Below are positions 12,901 to 23,780 of a stretch of 64,000 nt of DNA, one piece after another. Under the pieces are notes generated by a model that saw only the letters and a program-made list of their open reading frames with translations, searched no databases and was not told where the DNA came from. The DNA is taken from the NCBI GenBank assembly GCA_025766275.1, contig JAFKAC010000004.1, forward strand, positions 310,001-374,000, written 5' to 3'. Position numbers and translations under genes: made by a program. The stretch comes from Lactarius indigo (taxonomy: Eukaryota > Basidiomycota > Agaricomycetes > Russulales > Russulaceae). Every line of letters begins with the position of its first letter. Position 1 is the stretch's first letter.

Positions 12901-12998
12901 GGACCATGGAAAGGAGACCCACCTGAATCATCGATATCCATGGCTGACGACTTGTCCGGGAATAGAGTAGGTGGCGCGTAAGAAGCACTCGAATCCAT
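3941..12998 (-). CDS. Very large GTPase (GB1/RHD3-like), Cys/His-cluster and VWFA-domain protein
   Basis: One multi-intron gene. It starts at ATG 12998 (MDSSASYAPP; first donor at 12922) and ends at TGA 3941 after a last intron at 4013-4064. Exons I joined by eye keep frame across introns of about 50-60 nt. The N-terminal third has no domain I can name; its helical part lies near 10383-10928. Next comes a dynamin-superfamily G domain: P-loop GQQSVGKS at about 8476-8499, then EGVWMS after an intron, G3-like DFEG near 8310, and IIIKD as the probable G4. Then come repeated Cys/His clusters (about 7020-5400), and finally a VWFA domain with the MIDAS residues DRSGS, GGT and SDGE (about 4860-4340). 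The predicted protein is probably over 2000 residues. No stop or frame break was seen in the parts I followed. G domain, zinc clusters and an integrin-like A domain together suggest a ligand-regulated scaffold or membrane GTPase, but the function is unknown. Confidence 0.75.
4190..4870 (-). other. VWFA domain of the large gene
   Basis: IFVIDRSGSMS (spliced across an intron), ASGGTNFAGAL and MIFLSDGE supply the Asp-x-Ser-x-Ser, Thr and Asp residues of a complete MIDAS metal site. The domain ends with SFTVALDT and a short last exon, so it lies at the extreme C-terminus. Confidence 0.75.
5400..7030 (-). other. Cys/His-rich clusters of the large gene
   Basis: Repeated CxxxC, CxxC, H and GHxC arrangements occur, for example CRAQCASCHLFC, GHQCAHNCEFC, LCGEPC and CPAVCELC. 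They are followed by HETSHGSMTQT, which begins a conserved block leading to the VWFA part. The spacing suggests several zinc sites resembling NF-X1 or RZ-type fingers, but I cannot assign a named finger class. Confidence 0.55.
8290..8540 (-). other. G-domain core of the large gene (P-loop and switch region)
   Basis: Exon sequence SKPVKVVSSMGQQSVGKS is followed by SFSLNHL and MRTT. An intron then interrupts MRTT/EGVWMS, and the next exon runs to LDFEG before another intron. GxxxxGKS, a Thr-containing switch and DxxG in this order are typical of GB1/RHD3 large GTPases such as guanylate-binding proteins and atlastin. Confidence 0.75.
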
Positions 12999-13933
12999 GT
13001 CTGGAAGAGTGGTGAAAATGCAGGGACGGCAGATACTGCAGTTTTAAAGGGATGACTTGACCTCAGTTCCATTTCCTCCCAGCGTCACGATCGATTTCTA
13101 CTAATGGAATGGAAAATACCATCCTCACTTGCATTTCAAAATCAGATAGATCACCAGTCATGACGCGAGATACCCTTGGGAAACTAGTTACTGCGGGGGA
13201 CATCGCGGCATACAACTACATGCTACTTTTGGAAATACGCAACTGAAAAAGATCCCACGAGCAGGGCGCGTTGCTGCGGAGACCCGCCTCATGGTACTAG
13301 ACGCTGTTCCGTCGCGGAACAATGTCAAAAGTGGGGCTGGAATAAAGGTAAATTAGGAATAGTGTGAGCTTTTGAGCAACTCCGCAGCAGAATGGCAGGT
13401 CGAGACAGACCAAGAAGCAGAAAAAGTAACCAAAAGGACACACGGCAACTGCGAACCGCATATGCTGGTCACTAATACAGATAGTGGTACAGTGCGCACG
13501 CGTAAAGGGATGCTTATAGCCAGTTACAGTGGTTTTCACACTGTACCCCCCCAGCTTTCGCTCTGGTTCAGAGATTCGACGAGGCCGGTCAAGACGAGGA
13601 TAACATCGGTAATAGTTGCGTACTTTTCGCAAAGATCTCACGGTCCGGTCCGCTCTGGACCGTCGCCAAAGTTTGATCTCCGTCCAAACACACTTTTTTT
13701 ATTTACTCAGGCAGCAACTATTACAGCCATTTTCATATTGATAGTCCGATTTTCAGAAAAGCTACTAGCGGGCTGAGTGAGCAGAGGTCAAGGATAACCA
13801 GTTATCTGAGATCCGATCGAAAAAAATAAGGCTTATCTTTTTTTTTTTTCTTTTTCCCCCATCGCCCCACTTCCCATCACTGTCAATGTGCAATCGTTGT
13901 CACTTTTCTCAAGAAATCAAGGAGGTGGCCTTG
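12999..13933. other. Intergenic region upstream of the large GTPase/VWFA gene
   Basis: No supported gene. It holds the presumed promoter of the large gene at its left edge and a T-then-C homopolymer run near 13838-13862. The 134-codon frame at 13372-13776 has no recognisable content. Confidence 0.4.
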
Positions 13934-14176
13934 TGTTACATTTCGATCTGAGAACCCTTACTGTACTGGTTGTGACTACAGTGGTAAGGTAGATTAGTCA
14001 CGGACTTATGGCTTTAGGCCTTTATGATGGTGATGCAATAGTTGATAGGCGATAGTGGTGCTGTGGTATGACTCGATACTAGTACTGGTACTAGTTGTAT
14101 TAGGGTTCGCGCTGTTTCTGCAATAAGTCGGATGCTACTTACTGTGACTCATGGCAGCACTTGAAAGCCTGCTGGA
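13934..14176 (+). repeat. Solo gypsy-type LTR, left part (split by the MULE)
   Basis: Begins TGTTAC and carries the block CCCTTACTGTACTGGTTGTG shared with the LTRs of the gypsy elements further right. It runs to GAAAGCCTGCTGGA, where it breaks off. The sequence resumes at 23781 with the same nine bases (CCTGCTGGA), which are the MULE target duplication. No internal retrotransposon sequence accompanies it, so it is a solo LTR or remnant. A clear 5-bp duplication around the LTR itself was not found. Confidence 0.85.
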
Positions 14177-14201
14177 AGTTGGCTTCTTTTCCCATCCAGA
14201 T
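14177..14201 (+). repeat. MULE terminal inverted repeat, left
   Basis: AGTTGGCTTC followed by TTTTCCCATCCAGAT. The last 15 bases are the inverse of ATCTGGATGGGAAAA at the right end. Confidence 0.75.
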
Positions 14202-16357
14202 GACATAATTTTCCGATGTCAAAAAAGGAAGGTTGCCAGTAAGTTGGCTTCGTCCCGGAAGATTCCTTGAGTAAAACATCATTTTTGCACTCAGCTGTGA
14301 ACATTTAAAAGGATACTTTTTAAGAAGTAATTTATTGTGTTATCAAATTTACAAAATAAATGTAAATAAAATAATAACGGGGCGTCACCGTCAGTCAGAG
14401 CTCGGCGGCCCGCGGTGTGCATATGGAGGCATTGTCGCCATCGTTGTCGCCAGCGTCTGGTCCTTTGTCATGCGGACCACTGCAAGCAACTCTGATTTCC
14501 GTGGTCACAGCAGTGTGCACGTGTTATCGTCGTCGTCGCTGGCTGCGTCTTGTCCTGCGCTTGCTGGCTGGCTGTGCACGTCGCGGGAGCGTGTCTGCGT
14601 GCCCCCCTGCTGAGAGAGGGCCAGAGAGTCCCAGGGGTGTGCACAGGAAATGCCGGCGAAGCGCAGAGAAAGCAAGTGGGATGGAAGAGTGGGAGAGAGG
14701 GATGGGGGATGGGGATAAGAGAGAGGGGGAAATGCGACAGCGTCTTACAATGCAGTCGCGGGTGGGAACACAGAAGGCGGGGTAGGTGAGAACACGTAGT
14801 TACAAGGCGTCCGAGTTGCTGGACCTGGCGCAAGTGGAGGGGACCAGGACGCAGGGCCCAGAGTCAGCTGCGATGCTGGAAGGAGGGGAGGTACAAATGC
14901 AGGGGGGGCTACGTGAGCTGGAATCGGCTGGGAAGGCGAGAATGTGAAAGTCGGGTGGGAAGGTGCAAATGCGAAAGTCAGGGCAGATGGGAACATGTGA
15001 TTGGGAACCGTCTGAGCTGGCAGCGCAAGCGGAAGGAATGTGGAGCCCGGAATGGGCTGTGATGTTGAAAGGAGGGGGACTGCAAGTGGGGGAGCCGGTT
15101 GGGAAGCCAGAGGCAGTGCACAGGCGTGCGCCTTCTGATTTGCAGCATCAGAGAGCGCATCAGGCTTTGCCAACTTGCCTGGTCTTTCGCCTCCAGCGTA
15201 TGGGTCCGTATACACCTGGCGACGCTTGCCCTTCGCAGCCCCAATGGTCTTCTCAGTCAGCCTGACTTCTTCCGGGAGTCTGCGACACTTTATGGTCTTC
15301 TTGATGCCCATTCTCTTGGTGGTCTCCGTCCATGAATGCTGATTGGGCGCGATCCTTTCCTTGTGTGGCCAGGAATTGGCACCTGTCACTGACGCGATCG
15401 CAGCTGAGAGACTAACTTTTGCAGACCGGACTGCCTCCACAATGGCCTGGGAAGGTGTCAACTGATCAGTATCATTCGCAATGAGTTTGTGCGATAACCT
15501 GTTGATATCTTGAACTAATAAGTGGACTGTGTCCTTGGTTGATTGGCCAGGCGTCATGCGTTCAGGCTGTTCAGGCTGAGGAAGCGTTGATGGAGCAGCG
15601 GGACCATCCTTGGGGCGCAGATGAGGGAAGTGGAAATAGATTGCACCAATGTGCTTGCAGAACCGTATGCATGGGAAGTCTTCGCAGTTACATGCAGGCG
15701 GAGTGAGCTTAATTGCATAGAAATCCCCCGATTTAGTTTGCGACATGACATGAAATTGAGAATCATCAAATTTCTCAATAGAATCGCGGGTGATCATTCT
15801 AGCTGTCTCCTCAATAACCTTTCAGCGCGCTGCTTCTAAATTAAGGCCGTCAAGACCAGCTTGTTGCCTGTCATGCCGAAACCGGTAGTAAGGGTCTGCT
15901 GATTTCACGAGTGTAAAGACAAGGTGATCTAATCGACGGTTACGTTTCCCGTCAAGCCATCTGGATTTCAAAATGTGATGATATCTAGATATATATATAT
16001 GTTAGTCGCAATCCAGACTCCATCCAAAGTAATTACATACGCTTCAATGAGCATGTTGGTATCTCCCTCTTCAAATATATGCCGATTCTGTCTGGAAACC
16101 CTGGACCACAATTTGGTTACTGGCATCCATTCAGTCTTGAGATACTGTAATAAACTCTTGGGGAGGGACTTCCTTTCTTGGCAACCACCACCACCTAAGC
16201 CACGTCACCTTGACTTAGGGGTAGAGGCAGCACTACACATCACAGAAAGGAATACACACACACACACTTTACACACATTCGTATTAGCACTATTAGACCT
16301 CCCCTCACCCCTCAGAAAAAGCTTCCATAGGAGCAAAAATCCGCCCCACCAGATGGG

Positions 16358-18202
16358 ATGACCCCCAAAGGTGTAACCATCCCAGCCCCCTCAGGGCGAA
16401 TCACACCAGCTCCCTCTCTCAGAACAACTAGGTCATCAGCCAGAGTAAACACCCAGCCCAGCTCCCCTGCTTCTGCTCTGAGCCCGGACCAAAAACAGCC
16501 CAAACCCCTGAACGCACTGGTGGAAGCTAAGAAGGTGCTAAGGGATGAAGACTGTTTCATAGAAGAAAATTCCGCTACGCCCTCTTCCCTCCTCCGAACC
16601 CTCATGCTGATCATTAAAAAGCACGGCAACTCCGCCCCCAAAGCGACGACGAGATCCCTCCAAGCTTTGGCGGCCCTCATGCATGACATGAATACCACCT
16701 CACAACAACCACTCCCCACGGCCGACACTCTGGTGCAGAAAATAGGTGATCAACTGGAGTCCTCAATACAAAAAGAGCTAGAAAAGATGAGTGCAGTAGT
16801 CAAAGACACCATGGCTGACCGCTCCTCGCTACAGAAAGCTATATCTGCGCTAGGAGAGACGACAGCCTCCCTAGAAAAGGTGGCCTCAGACATGGCGTCA
16901 AGCATCACGGAGGCCATGACGGCTACCTCTCAGGCGGCCATCACCGCCCGCTCCTACAAGGAGGCTCTCACCTCCGCACACATCACAGGAGGATATGCGC
17001 CCCCCCTCCAGCAACCTACCCGCACCCATGCTGGCTGCTCCCCACACGACATCCTCGTCGGCGTGGACATCAGCAGGGACATCAAGGCCAGACAAATCAT
17101 CTTCGACTCCGACACTGGCAAAGACTCTTACCTCAACCCCTTCGAACTCAAAGAGCGTGCAGATAAAATACTGGCGGAAACCCTCCCTACCCCTCCAGAA
17201 GGCGCAAGAGTCGAAGAGGTAATCAAACTGAGGAACGGGAGTTTCATCCTCCAGCTAGCATCCAAGGAGGCCGCTGACTGGTTCAAAACACCAATAAACG
17301 AGTTAGAATTCACCAGAAAACTCGACTCGGGCCTCAACGTCAGAGAGTCTACCTTCCCCATTGTCGTCCCCAGAATCCCGATCACCTTCGACCCATCCAA
17401 CAACAAGCACCTCAGAGAGATAGAGGAGGTCAACAGGCTCCCTGAGAAAACCATCAGATGTGCCAAATGGATCAAGCCAGAACAAAGGCGCTCTCAGGGT
17501 CAACATTTTGCCTACGCCATCCTTTCAATCTCTTCCGCCGCGTTAGCTAACAGATTACTTAAAGATGGCATATATGTATGCAGCCATAGGGCGTACCCCA
17601 AAAAGATGAAATACGAACCCAAACAATGCATGAAATGCAGAAAATGGGGTCACTACACATCCAATTGCCACGCCACACACGACACCTGTGGTACCTGCGG
17701 AGAGCAACACAAGACAAGGGACTGCAAAACAGATGGGAAACGATACTGCATATCCTGTAAGGCGGACACCCACGCCAGTTGGGACCGCAACTGCCCGGCG
17801 TTCCTCCGCAAATGCGAAGACTACAACGGGTATCACCCCGAAAACAATCTAGTATTCTTCCCAACAGACGAGGATTGGACGCTAACCCTGCAACCCGACA
17901 GAATCCCTCTCGAAGACAAATTCCTGGCAAATTTCCAGGTGGGAAACCTCCCCCCGTTACACCAAGGCACGCGCCACCCCCCAACCCACCGGATCAAAAA
18001 GAATAAAAAGCGCCCCCCCAAGGCACTGCAGGGAGACCAATCTACGTTAGACAATTTTATCGAAAAGATTGTTGACACATTCCTGCAGCCGCTGCAAGCT
18101 CCACCTCCTAAATCTGACCTAGACAAAGACGACTACGACATCCACTTTGAAGGGGACATCAATGATCTGCCAGCCGAATTCCTTCAAACCAACAACCTAT
18201 GA
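16358..18202 (+). CDS. LINE ORF1 protein (nucleic-acid binding, Gag-like)
   Basis: 614 residues from the ATG at 16358, the first in the open frame. The N-terminal half is Ser/Thr/Pro-rich, followed by a helical region. The C-terminal half has three CCHC-type knuckles in a row: CMKCRKWGHYTSNC, CGTCGEQHKTRDC and CISCKADTHASWDRNC. This order is usual for ORF1 of I/Tad1-type LINEs, where it coats the element RNA. Its stop TGA overlaps the ORF2 start in an ATGA (18199-18202), a termination-reinitiation arrangement. The frame is intact although ORF2 is not. Confidence 0.8.
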   Translation: MTPKGVTIPAPSGRITPAPSLRTTRSSARVNTQPSSPASALSPDQKQPKPLNALVEAKKVLRDEDCFIEENSATPSSLLRTLMLIIKKHGNSAPKATTRSLQALAALMHDMNTTSQQPLPTADTLVQKIGDQLESSIQKELEKMSAVVKDTMADRSSLQKAISALGETTASLEKVASDMASSITEAMTATSQAAITARSYKEALTSAHITGGYAPPLQQPTRTHAGCSPHDILVGVDISRDIKARQIIFDSDTGKDSYLNPFELKERADKILAETLPTPPEGARVEEVIKLRNGSFILQLASKEAADWFKTPINELEFTRKLDSGLNVRESTFPIVVPRIPITFDPSNNKHLREIEEVNRLPEKTIRCAKWIKPEQRRSQGQHFAYAILSISSAALANRLLKDGIYVCSHRAYPKKMKYEPKQCMKCRKWGHYTSNCHATHDTCGTCGEQHKTRDCKTDGKRYCISCKADTHASWDRNCPAFLRKCEDYNGYHPENNLVFFPTDEDWTLTLQPDRIPLEDKFLANFQVGNLPPLHQGTRHPPTHRIKKNKKRPPKALQGDQSTLDNFIEKIVDTFLQPLQAPPPKSDLDKDDYDIHFEGDINDLPAEFLQTNNL

Positions 18203-21200
18203 ATACACACAACATCAACAAGGACCGCAAGAACCTAGCGATCTGGCAGCAAAACATCAACAAATCCCCGGCATGTCAGCATGGGCTCATCAGCAGTGGC
18301 AAGCTGGTGAACCTCGGCATAGATATTATAGCCCTACAAGAACCGTCCATCAACTTCCTCAGTAAATCCATCGCTTCAAAGGACTGGTTCCCACTCTACC
18401 GACCACCCACGATAAGCATCCTGATAAGACCCGCTCAGTCTTTCTAATTAGAGGAGACGTACTCACGGAAACTTGGGAACAGATCGACTTCCCATCTGGA
18501 GACGTCACGGCGCTATGCATTAAGGACAAATGGGGCACGCTGTCAATTTTCAACGTATACAATGACTGCGAACATGACGAGACCCTGAAAGCTCTAGTCG
18601 CCTTCCATAAAGCAAACGAGAAGCTTATCTTAGGCAGCGACTCAAACAAGGGAGACCATCACCTTATTTGGGTAGGCGACTTTAACCGTCACCACCCACA
18701 ACCTGGAGGACAGCAGGCTATTTAAGCCCAAAGCCATCATCGTGGCCGAGCTGCTTCTCAAAAGCGTCGCTAATTTAGGGATGGATATGGCACTAGCAAA
18801 GGGAACGCCTACCCACATTCACCACATCACAAAAAAGTGGACACGGCTGGACAACGTCTTCATGACCGAACACAGCCTGGATGCAATTATTGTCTGCAAC
18901 ACCCTACCCAAAGCACAAGGGATCAACACGGATCACATCCCTATAGTCACAGTCATAGACTTAGAGCTGACCAAATCTCCAATACAGACCACCAGAAACT
19001 TCCGAGACGTCGACTGGGAGCATTTCCACAAGACACTGGAGAAAAAGATCAAGGTGATGGGAGTCCCAAACCCGATAAACTCTCAATCATGTCTAGATGT
19101 TGAATGCGATAGGCTAACACGAGCTCTGCAGGATACAATAATGGCTGAAGTCCCCATCTCGGACGTCAACACCAAATCCAAGCGATGGTGGACAAAAGAA
19201 CTCAAAATTCTTCGGAAAGAGGCAGAAAAACTCAGGAGAGCAGCGTATAAGCTCAGAGACCGCCCAGACCACCCCATACACGCTACCTACAAACTCTCCC
19301 GCAGTAAGTACAACAAGGCCCTACAATACACGAAGCTGCACCACTGGAGGGACTGGCTGGAAAAAGCGTCTGACCCAGACATTTGGACGGCTCATCGCTA
19401 CATCTCCGCTCCGGCATCAGACGGGGGAAAAACAAGGATACCTAGTCTGAAGATACAAGGCGACTTGGGCAAAACAATCATCAGTCAAAACCGCGATAAA
19501 AGCACGGCGCTGGCGAAAGTATTTTTCCCCGACAAACCGGCAAACCCATCTAACGACGCAAGTAACCCCTCATACCCCAAGCAAGTAGGCATGATGAAGG
19601 CTATCACCAAGGAGCAAATTCGAAGACACATAGCGCGTCTGAGACCATACAAGGCCCCAGGCCCCGACGGTATCCCCAACATAGTCCTCATCAAATGCGC
19701 TGACGTCCTCGTGAACAGAATATGGACAATCTTCAACACGATAGTCAATAAGGGATGGTACTACAACCCCTGGAAATCCTTCACAACAGTCGTTCTCAGA
19801 AAACCAGGCAAACCAAGATACGATGTCCCGAAGGCCTACCACCCCATAGCCCTCCTGAACACGCTTGCCAAAGTTCTTACGTCCATAATGGCAGAGCAGC
19901 TCACCTACTACTCCAAGAAACACCAATTACTCCCCCAGCATCACTACGGCGGTCGCCCATCTCGCACGACCACGGACGCGATGCACACGCTTTCGTTCTG
20001 AATAAAGGACGTGTGGAGGAGGAAGAAAGTAGCATCAGTACTATTCCTTGACATCGAAGGCGCCTTCCCCAATGCAGTCAATGAAAGACTGATTCACAAC
20101 ATGAAAAAGCGGAGAGTCCCCGGAAAATTGGTCAAGTTCACACAAAATCTACTCCAGAACCACTTCACTACGCTGAAATTTGACGATTATATTTCAGACA
20201 AAATTCCAATAAACAACAGGATAGGACAGGGCGACCCCCTGTCTATGATCCTATATCAAAACACTTGCACAGGGCAGCAACTCGCATTGCCACGCTCCCA
20301 AAAGTACATCCACTTCACGGCCCAGCAAAAAGAAGCGCAAGCAGAAGGGTAAAGAAGCACAAATCCCCACTTCACTTCCTCATGCAGTCGCTCGAAATCA
20401 AGCCGGAAATGTACGAGAAGATCCCCACGGTCAGAAAGGATCCAGCTATCTCCCACATCCGCCCCTTCAAACTTGATATCGCCAAAGACAAGCAGGCATC
20501 AATCACGGCAGACAAGGACAGTACCAAAGCCATCAAAATATATACAGATGGTTCAGCCCACAGCAGTAAAGTAGGAGCGGCAGCGGTGCTCATCAGGGCT
20601 GACAAAGAGATGAAAATACTACGCTATCACCTTGGATCCGCGGAGCACCACACCGTCTTTGAGGCAGAACTAGTGGGACTCCTCCTAGGAATCCACCTAG
20701 CCAAATCCGAAAGCAATAACAAGACTAACATCGCAATAGGCATTGATAACCAAGCCACGATAACAGCGATAACTGCACCAAGCTGTAAATCGAGGCACTA
20801 CCTAGCCGACTTAGTCCAATCTGCGGCGATGAAGCTCCGTAAAGCAGGAGGCTCGAAACTCTCGCTCACAATACGCTGGACCGCAGGACATGTTAATATC
20901 ATAGGCAACGAAAAGGCGGACGAAGAAGCAAAAGCTGCTGCGGAGGGAAAATCATCACCACTTGACACACTCCCTCCCCCACTCCACCACCCTCTCAAGA
21001 TTAACAAATCCGCGGCAAAGCAAAGCTTCAAGGAACAACTCAAAGCCTGGTGGAAAAGCGATTGGCAGGCGTCTCCTTATGCACATAAGTTCAAACAAAT
21101 AGACGTAACTTTACCCTCACAGAAATTCGTAAAGCTAACCAGCAACCCTAATCTATCCAGGAAAGGCGCAAGCTGGTTATTCCAGCTAAGAACGGGCCAC

Positions 21201-21515
21201 TTCCCGCTGAACGCGTACCTATACTGCTTCAAAAGAACTGAAAGCGCCAACTGTCCAGCATGTGGCCACTGTCCCGAAACCCCGCAACACTTCATCCTAG
21301 ATTGTCCAGCATACGCGCACGAACGATGGTCTCTCCTCAAAGGAAAGAGAACAACAGAAGGAGACTTCGCAAAACTCCTACAAAACCCTAAGACAATTCT
21401 ACCTCTAGTCAAATACATACAAGACACGGGAAGATTATCACTAGGGGACACAGGACCACGCGCCGAAGAAGGAACAAGAGTAGCAAAGGAGCAGGACACC
21501 AAGAGATGTAGTTAA
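18199..21515 (+). pseudogene. LINE ORF2: endonuclease, reverse transcriptase (core deleted), RNase H
   Basis: Starts in the ATGA overlap with ORF1. The endonuclease part (IWQQNINKS, ALQEPSINF, VGDFNRHHP) is broken by frameshifts near 18400-18440 and 18720. The RT part runs from 18742 (YKAPGPDGIPN, LDIEGAFPNA, IGQGDPLSMILYQ), with a TGA at 20001. At about 20255 the RT sequence stops dead, before any (F/Y)xDD box, and resumes as ATLPKVHPLH, so palm and thumb sequence is missing. The RNase H domain (20265-21515) keeps YTDGSA, FEAEL, GIDNQ and NEKADEEA, that is D-E-D-D. A CPACGHC...HFILDC zinc motif ends the protein. Reverse transcription is therefore impossible. Confidence 0.8.
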
Positions 21516-21929
21516 ACTCAGAACCACACACCCCCCGACACCACGCTCTTCACTCCACCATCACCAATGCAACACACACCCTCACACACACCCATATTTA
21601 TCCCCTCGACTCGCCGGGCCACACAGGCCCATTCAAGACACGTCGAGCAAAGAGGAAGATGTAGCTGCAAGCCTCACCACACACAAACAAGACCGCGCAA
21701 GTCTCACAAAGCGGCTCGCAACTCACGCCAAGGCGACAAAACCGCCCCTCCAAACTCAACACTTGATGGGAAGCTTAGCCACTCCCTTCCGGGAGTGGGG
21801 GGAACATCTGATACTCGGAACGTCATATGGGCATAGATTACCAATTTGTTCTAAAATTACAGATTTGTGCTACATAGGGTATTAGGCCCTGAGGCGCACG
21901 TAAATGGATTCAAAAAAAAAAAAAAAAAA
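21516..21929 (+). other. LINE 3' untranslated region and poly-A tail
   Basis: No supported coding sequence. It ends in about 20 A residues directly before the target duplication. Confidence 0.7.
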
Positions 21930-22787
21930 AAACTCTTGGGGACTTTTGAGTTAGTGGAAAGATCATCCCAGATCTTTGAAAACTCGACTGAATCACTAGT
22001 TTTGACCCAGGTCTGGATTGTTTCCCAAAGCGACTTGAACTCGTCGGTTACAAAATGATGCCACATGGCGCGGAGGACGTGCCATGTGCACAGAAAGACC
22101 CGGCTAAGCGGATATGTGTCCTGAATGGCTGCAAGCTGGGCCTGGTCGCAATCTGACATGATAACTGATGGCCGAACTTCTGGACTCCCTTCCTTCACCC
22201 AGTTGAGAAAGAATGCGACGGCATCCGTTTTCATCGATGACGAAAGCATCCAGGCGACCGGGACGCCTAGAGCTGAAACATTAAGCACTGTAAAGGTCAA
22301 AGGAATACCGACGCACCATGCCCCCAATCATCACACGTGATCACCGTGTATAACATAATATCCTGGTATTGAGTGGTGTTGTGTGTTGCATCGATGCCGA
22401 TGAATCTGTTGCCAAGACGCTGAAATGCGTCCACTTGATACTGAGTCTGGATGCACAAAATGACATGCCCCTCAAGCATTGGCAAACCCAGTGGTGGGGC
22501 ACTGAGTTTATCCTTGTAAAATACCTGTACATTTTCTTCTTCAAGCCTCTGAACCTAAAGCTTCATTGAAACCCCATCTTCAGGGTGTAAGCAAATCGTC
22601 TCCGCATCCAAGGCTCGTGCAATGTGACTAACATCACTGAAGTCTGCGAATTTGTCACGGCTGCCGTCAGGGGCGGTAGCACGAACGGACCGGACCTATT
22701 TGATTCATTAGATCCGCCAATCAAATATTAGCTCTATACGTACAATCTCCTGAGTGTCAACTTTCTGTATTAGCATCAATTTCATTT

Positions 22788-22861
22788 GTTGCCGTGCACC
22801 GTCCGACAGACGCATATACACCATGTTGCCGTGCACCATCTGACAGACGCGTATACACCAT
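22788..22861 (+). repeat. 37-bp tandem duplication inside the MULE transposase
   Basis: Two adjacent 37-bp copies (22788-22824 and 22825-22861) begin GTTGCCGTGCACC and differ at three positions, each a CpG transition. As 37 is not a multiple of three, the second copy breaks the frame. With one copy, HNHELGTDN reads through into QQMKLMLIQKVDTQE. Confidence 0.85.
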
Positions 22862-23754
22862 GTTGTCGGTGCCAAGCTCATGGTTGTGTTCTGACACATA
22901 ACGCCCCAGAACTACAGGTGTGTGTGGGTAGCATTTGATTACAATCTGGCAATGGCAACCCGTGCCCTTTCTCGGGACCTTGTTTTGCCTTTCTGGGTGC
23001 TTCTTCTGGTCTGCTTCTTGTCCAATTCTTTGGCGCGCGCAACGGTAGACATGCTTTGTCATCCATAGAGTTCTACCGAGTGTTGCCACACTGTGTTCGA
23101 CTTTGGCGACTCTCATCTCAACCGTGTGCATGTGCTCCTCATTCCGACGCCACTCGTGGAATGCGTCCATGTCTGGCCACTCGTGCGGGTAGCCCTTGTT
23201 CCGGTCTGAGTTGAAGCCACCCCTTGCAGTTGAGGTGGCAGGATCTTGAGTTTCGGCTCAGCGCCCGGCAAGCGGTCTTCCCGCAATGACACACACTGTG
23301 CTTGCGGTGTCTGTATCCAGGCGCTTAGCAGGTGGACCTTCTTCTCCCATCACGGCACGTGTCTTGAACTCACCTGACACGCCACATGTACTGTTCCTGA
23401 GCCCTAGATCCAGAATAGTGTTGTGTGTGCTCGGGTCGGCTGCGTCATCTGGTACTGTCGGTGTAAACGAGACATGAAACTTAGATGTTGCCATGATAAT
23501 AGTGAGGATTGAGTGACACGTTAACGCGTCCCCCCCATGTCCCCTGCTCTGCCACAGAATTGCGTCCACGCATTCCGGCCACAAAATTGCATGTGGCGTT
23601 AGATAATAATAATTAGTTATATCATTATCTATTTTGTAATATGTTTATTCATCTAAATAAAAGGTTTACTCTAAAACCCATACATTTCAACCTCAGCTGT
23701 GCTTACAAATGTATTTCTACGACATTTCCTTTCTGGTAGGAATGACATAATCTT

Positions 23755-23780
23755 TATCTGGATGGGAAAAAACAAAAACT
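23755..23780 (+). repeat. MULE terminal inverted repeat, right
   Basis: ATCTGGATGGGAAAA then AACAAAAACT, inverse of the left end with mismatches confined to the middle. Confidence 0.75.

Larger units (their letters stand above)
16165..21929 (+). mobile_element. LINE (non-LTR retrotransposon with RNase H), internally deleted
   Basis: Flanked by the direct repeat AAACTCTTGGGGA (16152-16164 and 21930-21942) with a run of about 20 A at the 3' end, so the insertion is by target-primed reverse transcription. It contains a 5' leader with a CA repeat (about 16254-16270), ORF1 with zinc knuckles, and ORF2 with endonuclease, RT, RNase H and a C-terminal zinc motif. RNase H plus a three-knuckle ORF1 suggests the I/Tad1 group of fungal LINEs. 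The element is dead because the RT core is deleted. Confidence 0.85.
14745..23494 (-). pseudogene. MULE transposase, broken by LINE insertion, tandem duplication and nonsense
   Basis: Read from ATG 23494, with introns. The N-terminal part has a FAR1/WRKY-GCM1-like zinc domain (YRCARQR, GCHCQIVIKC, HNHELG). Then comes the MULE DDE core: first Asp in FIGIDATHN (about 22392), second Asp in SVIMSDCDQ (about 22152), the CTWHVLRAM signature, and the Glu in LIEAYHHILK (16043-16045) beyond the LINE. A SWIM zinc motif (CNCEDFPCIRFCKH) and a Pro-rich tail end at 14745. Excising the LINE and one target copy joins STNSKVPKS to LLQYLKTEW in frame. A 56-nt intron at 15985-16040 follows the Glu. Inactivating lesions are the LINE, a 37-bp duplication that shifts frame, and a TGA after LEAAR. 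The catalytic triad itself is still present. Confidence 0.8.
14177..23780 (-). mobile_element. Mutator-like (MULE) DNA transposon, inactivated, containing a LINE
   Basis: Flanked by the 9-bp direct repeat CCTGCTGGA (14168-14176 and 23781-23789), the duplication size usual for MULEs. The ends are imperfect inverted repeats: each starts AGTT read inward and shares TTTTCCCATCCAGAT within the first 25 bases. The minus-strand transposase gene occupies most of the element. A LINE (16165-21929) is inserted in that gene, so only about 3.8 kb is MULE sequence. Its own target, a solo LTR, is restored when the element and one repeat are removed. Confidence 0.85.

Noticed and set aside
13297..13776. Overlapping ORFs on both strands before the solo LTR
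   Set aside because: No domain and no conserved splice signals; treated as intergenic.
14745..15797. 350-codon ORF as a separate SWIM zinc-finger gene
   Set aside because: It is the C-terminal part of the MULE transposase, joined upstream through 15801-16164 and, across the LINE, to 21930-23494.
21567..21836. 89-codon ORF after LINE ORF2
   Set aside because: Lies in the LINE 3' UTR, low complexity, not in a position where this LINE group encodes a protein.
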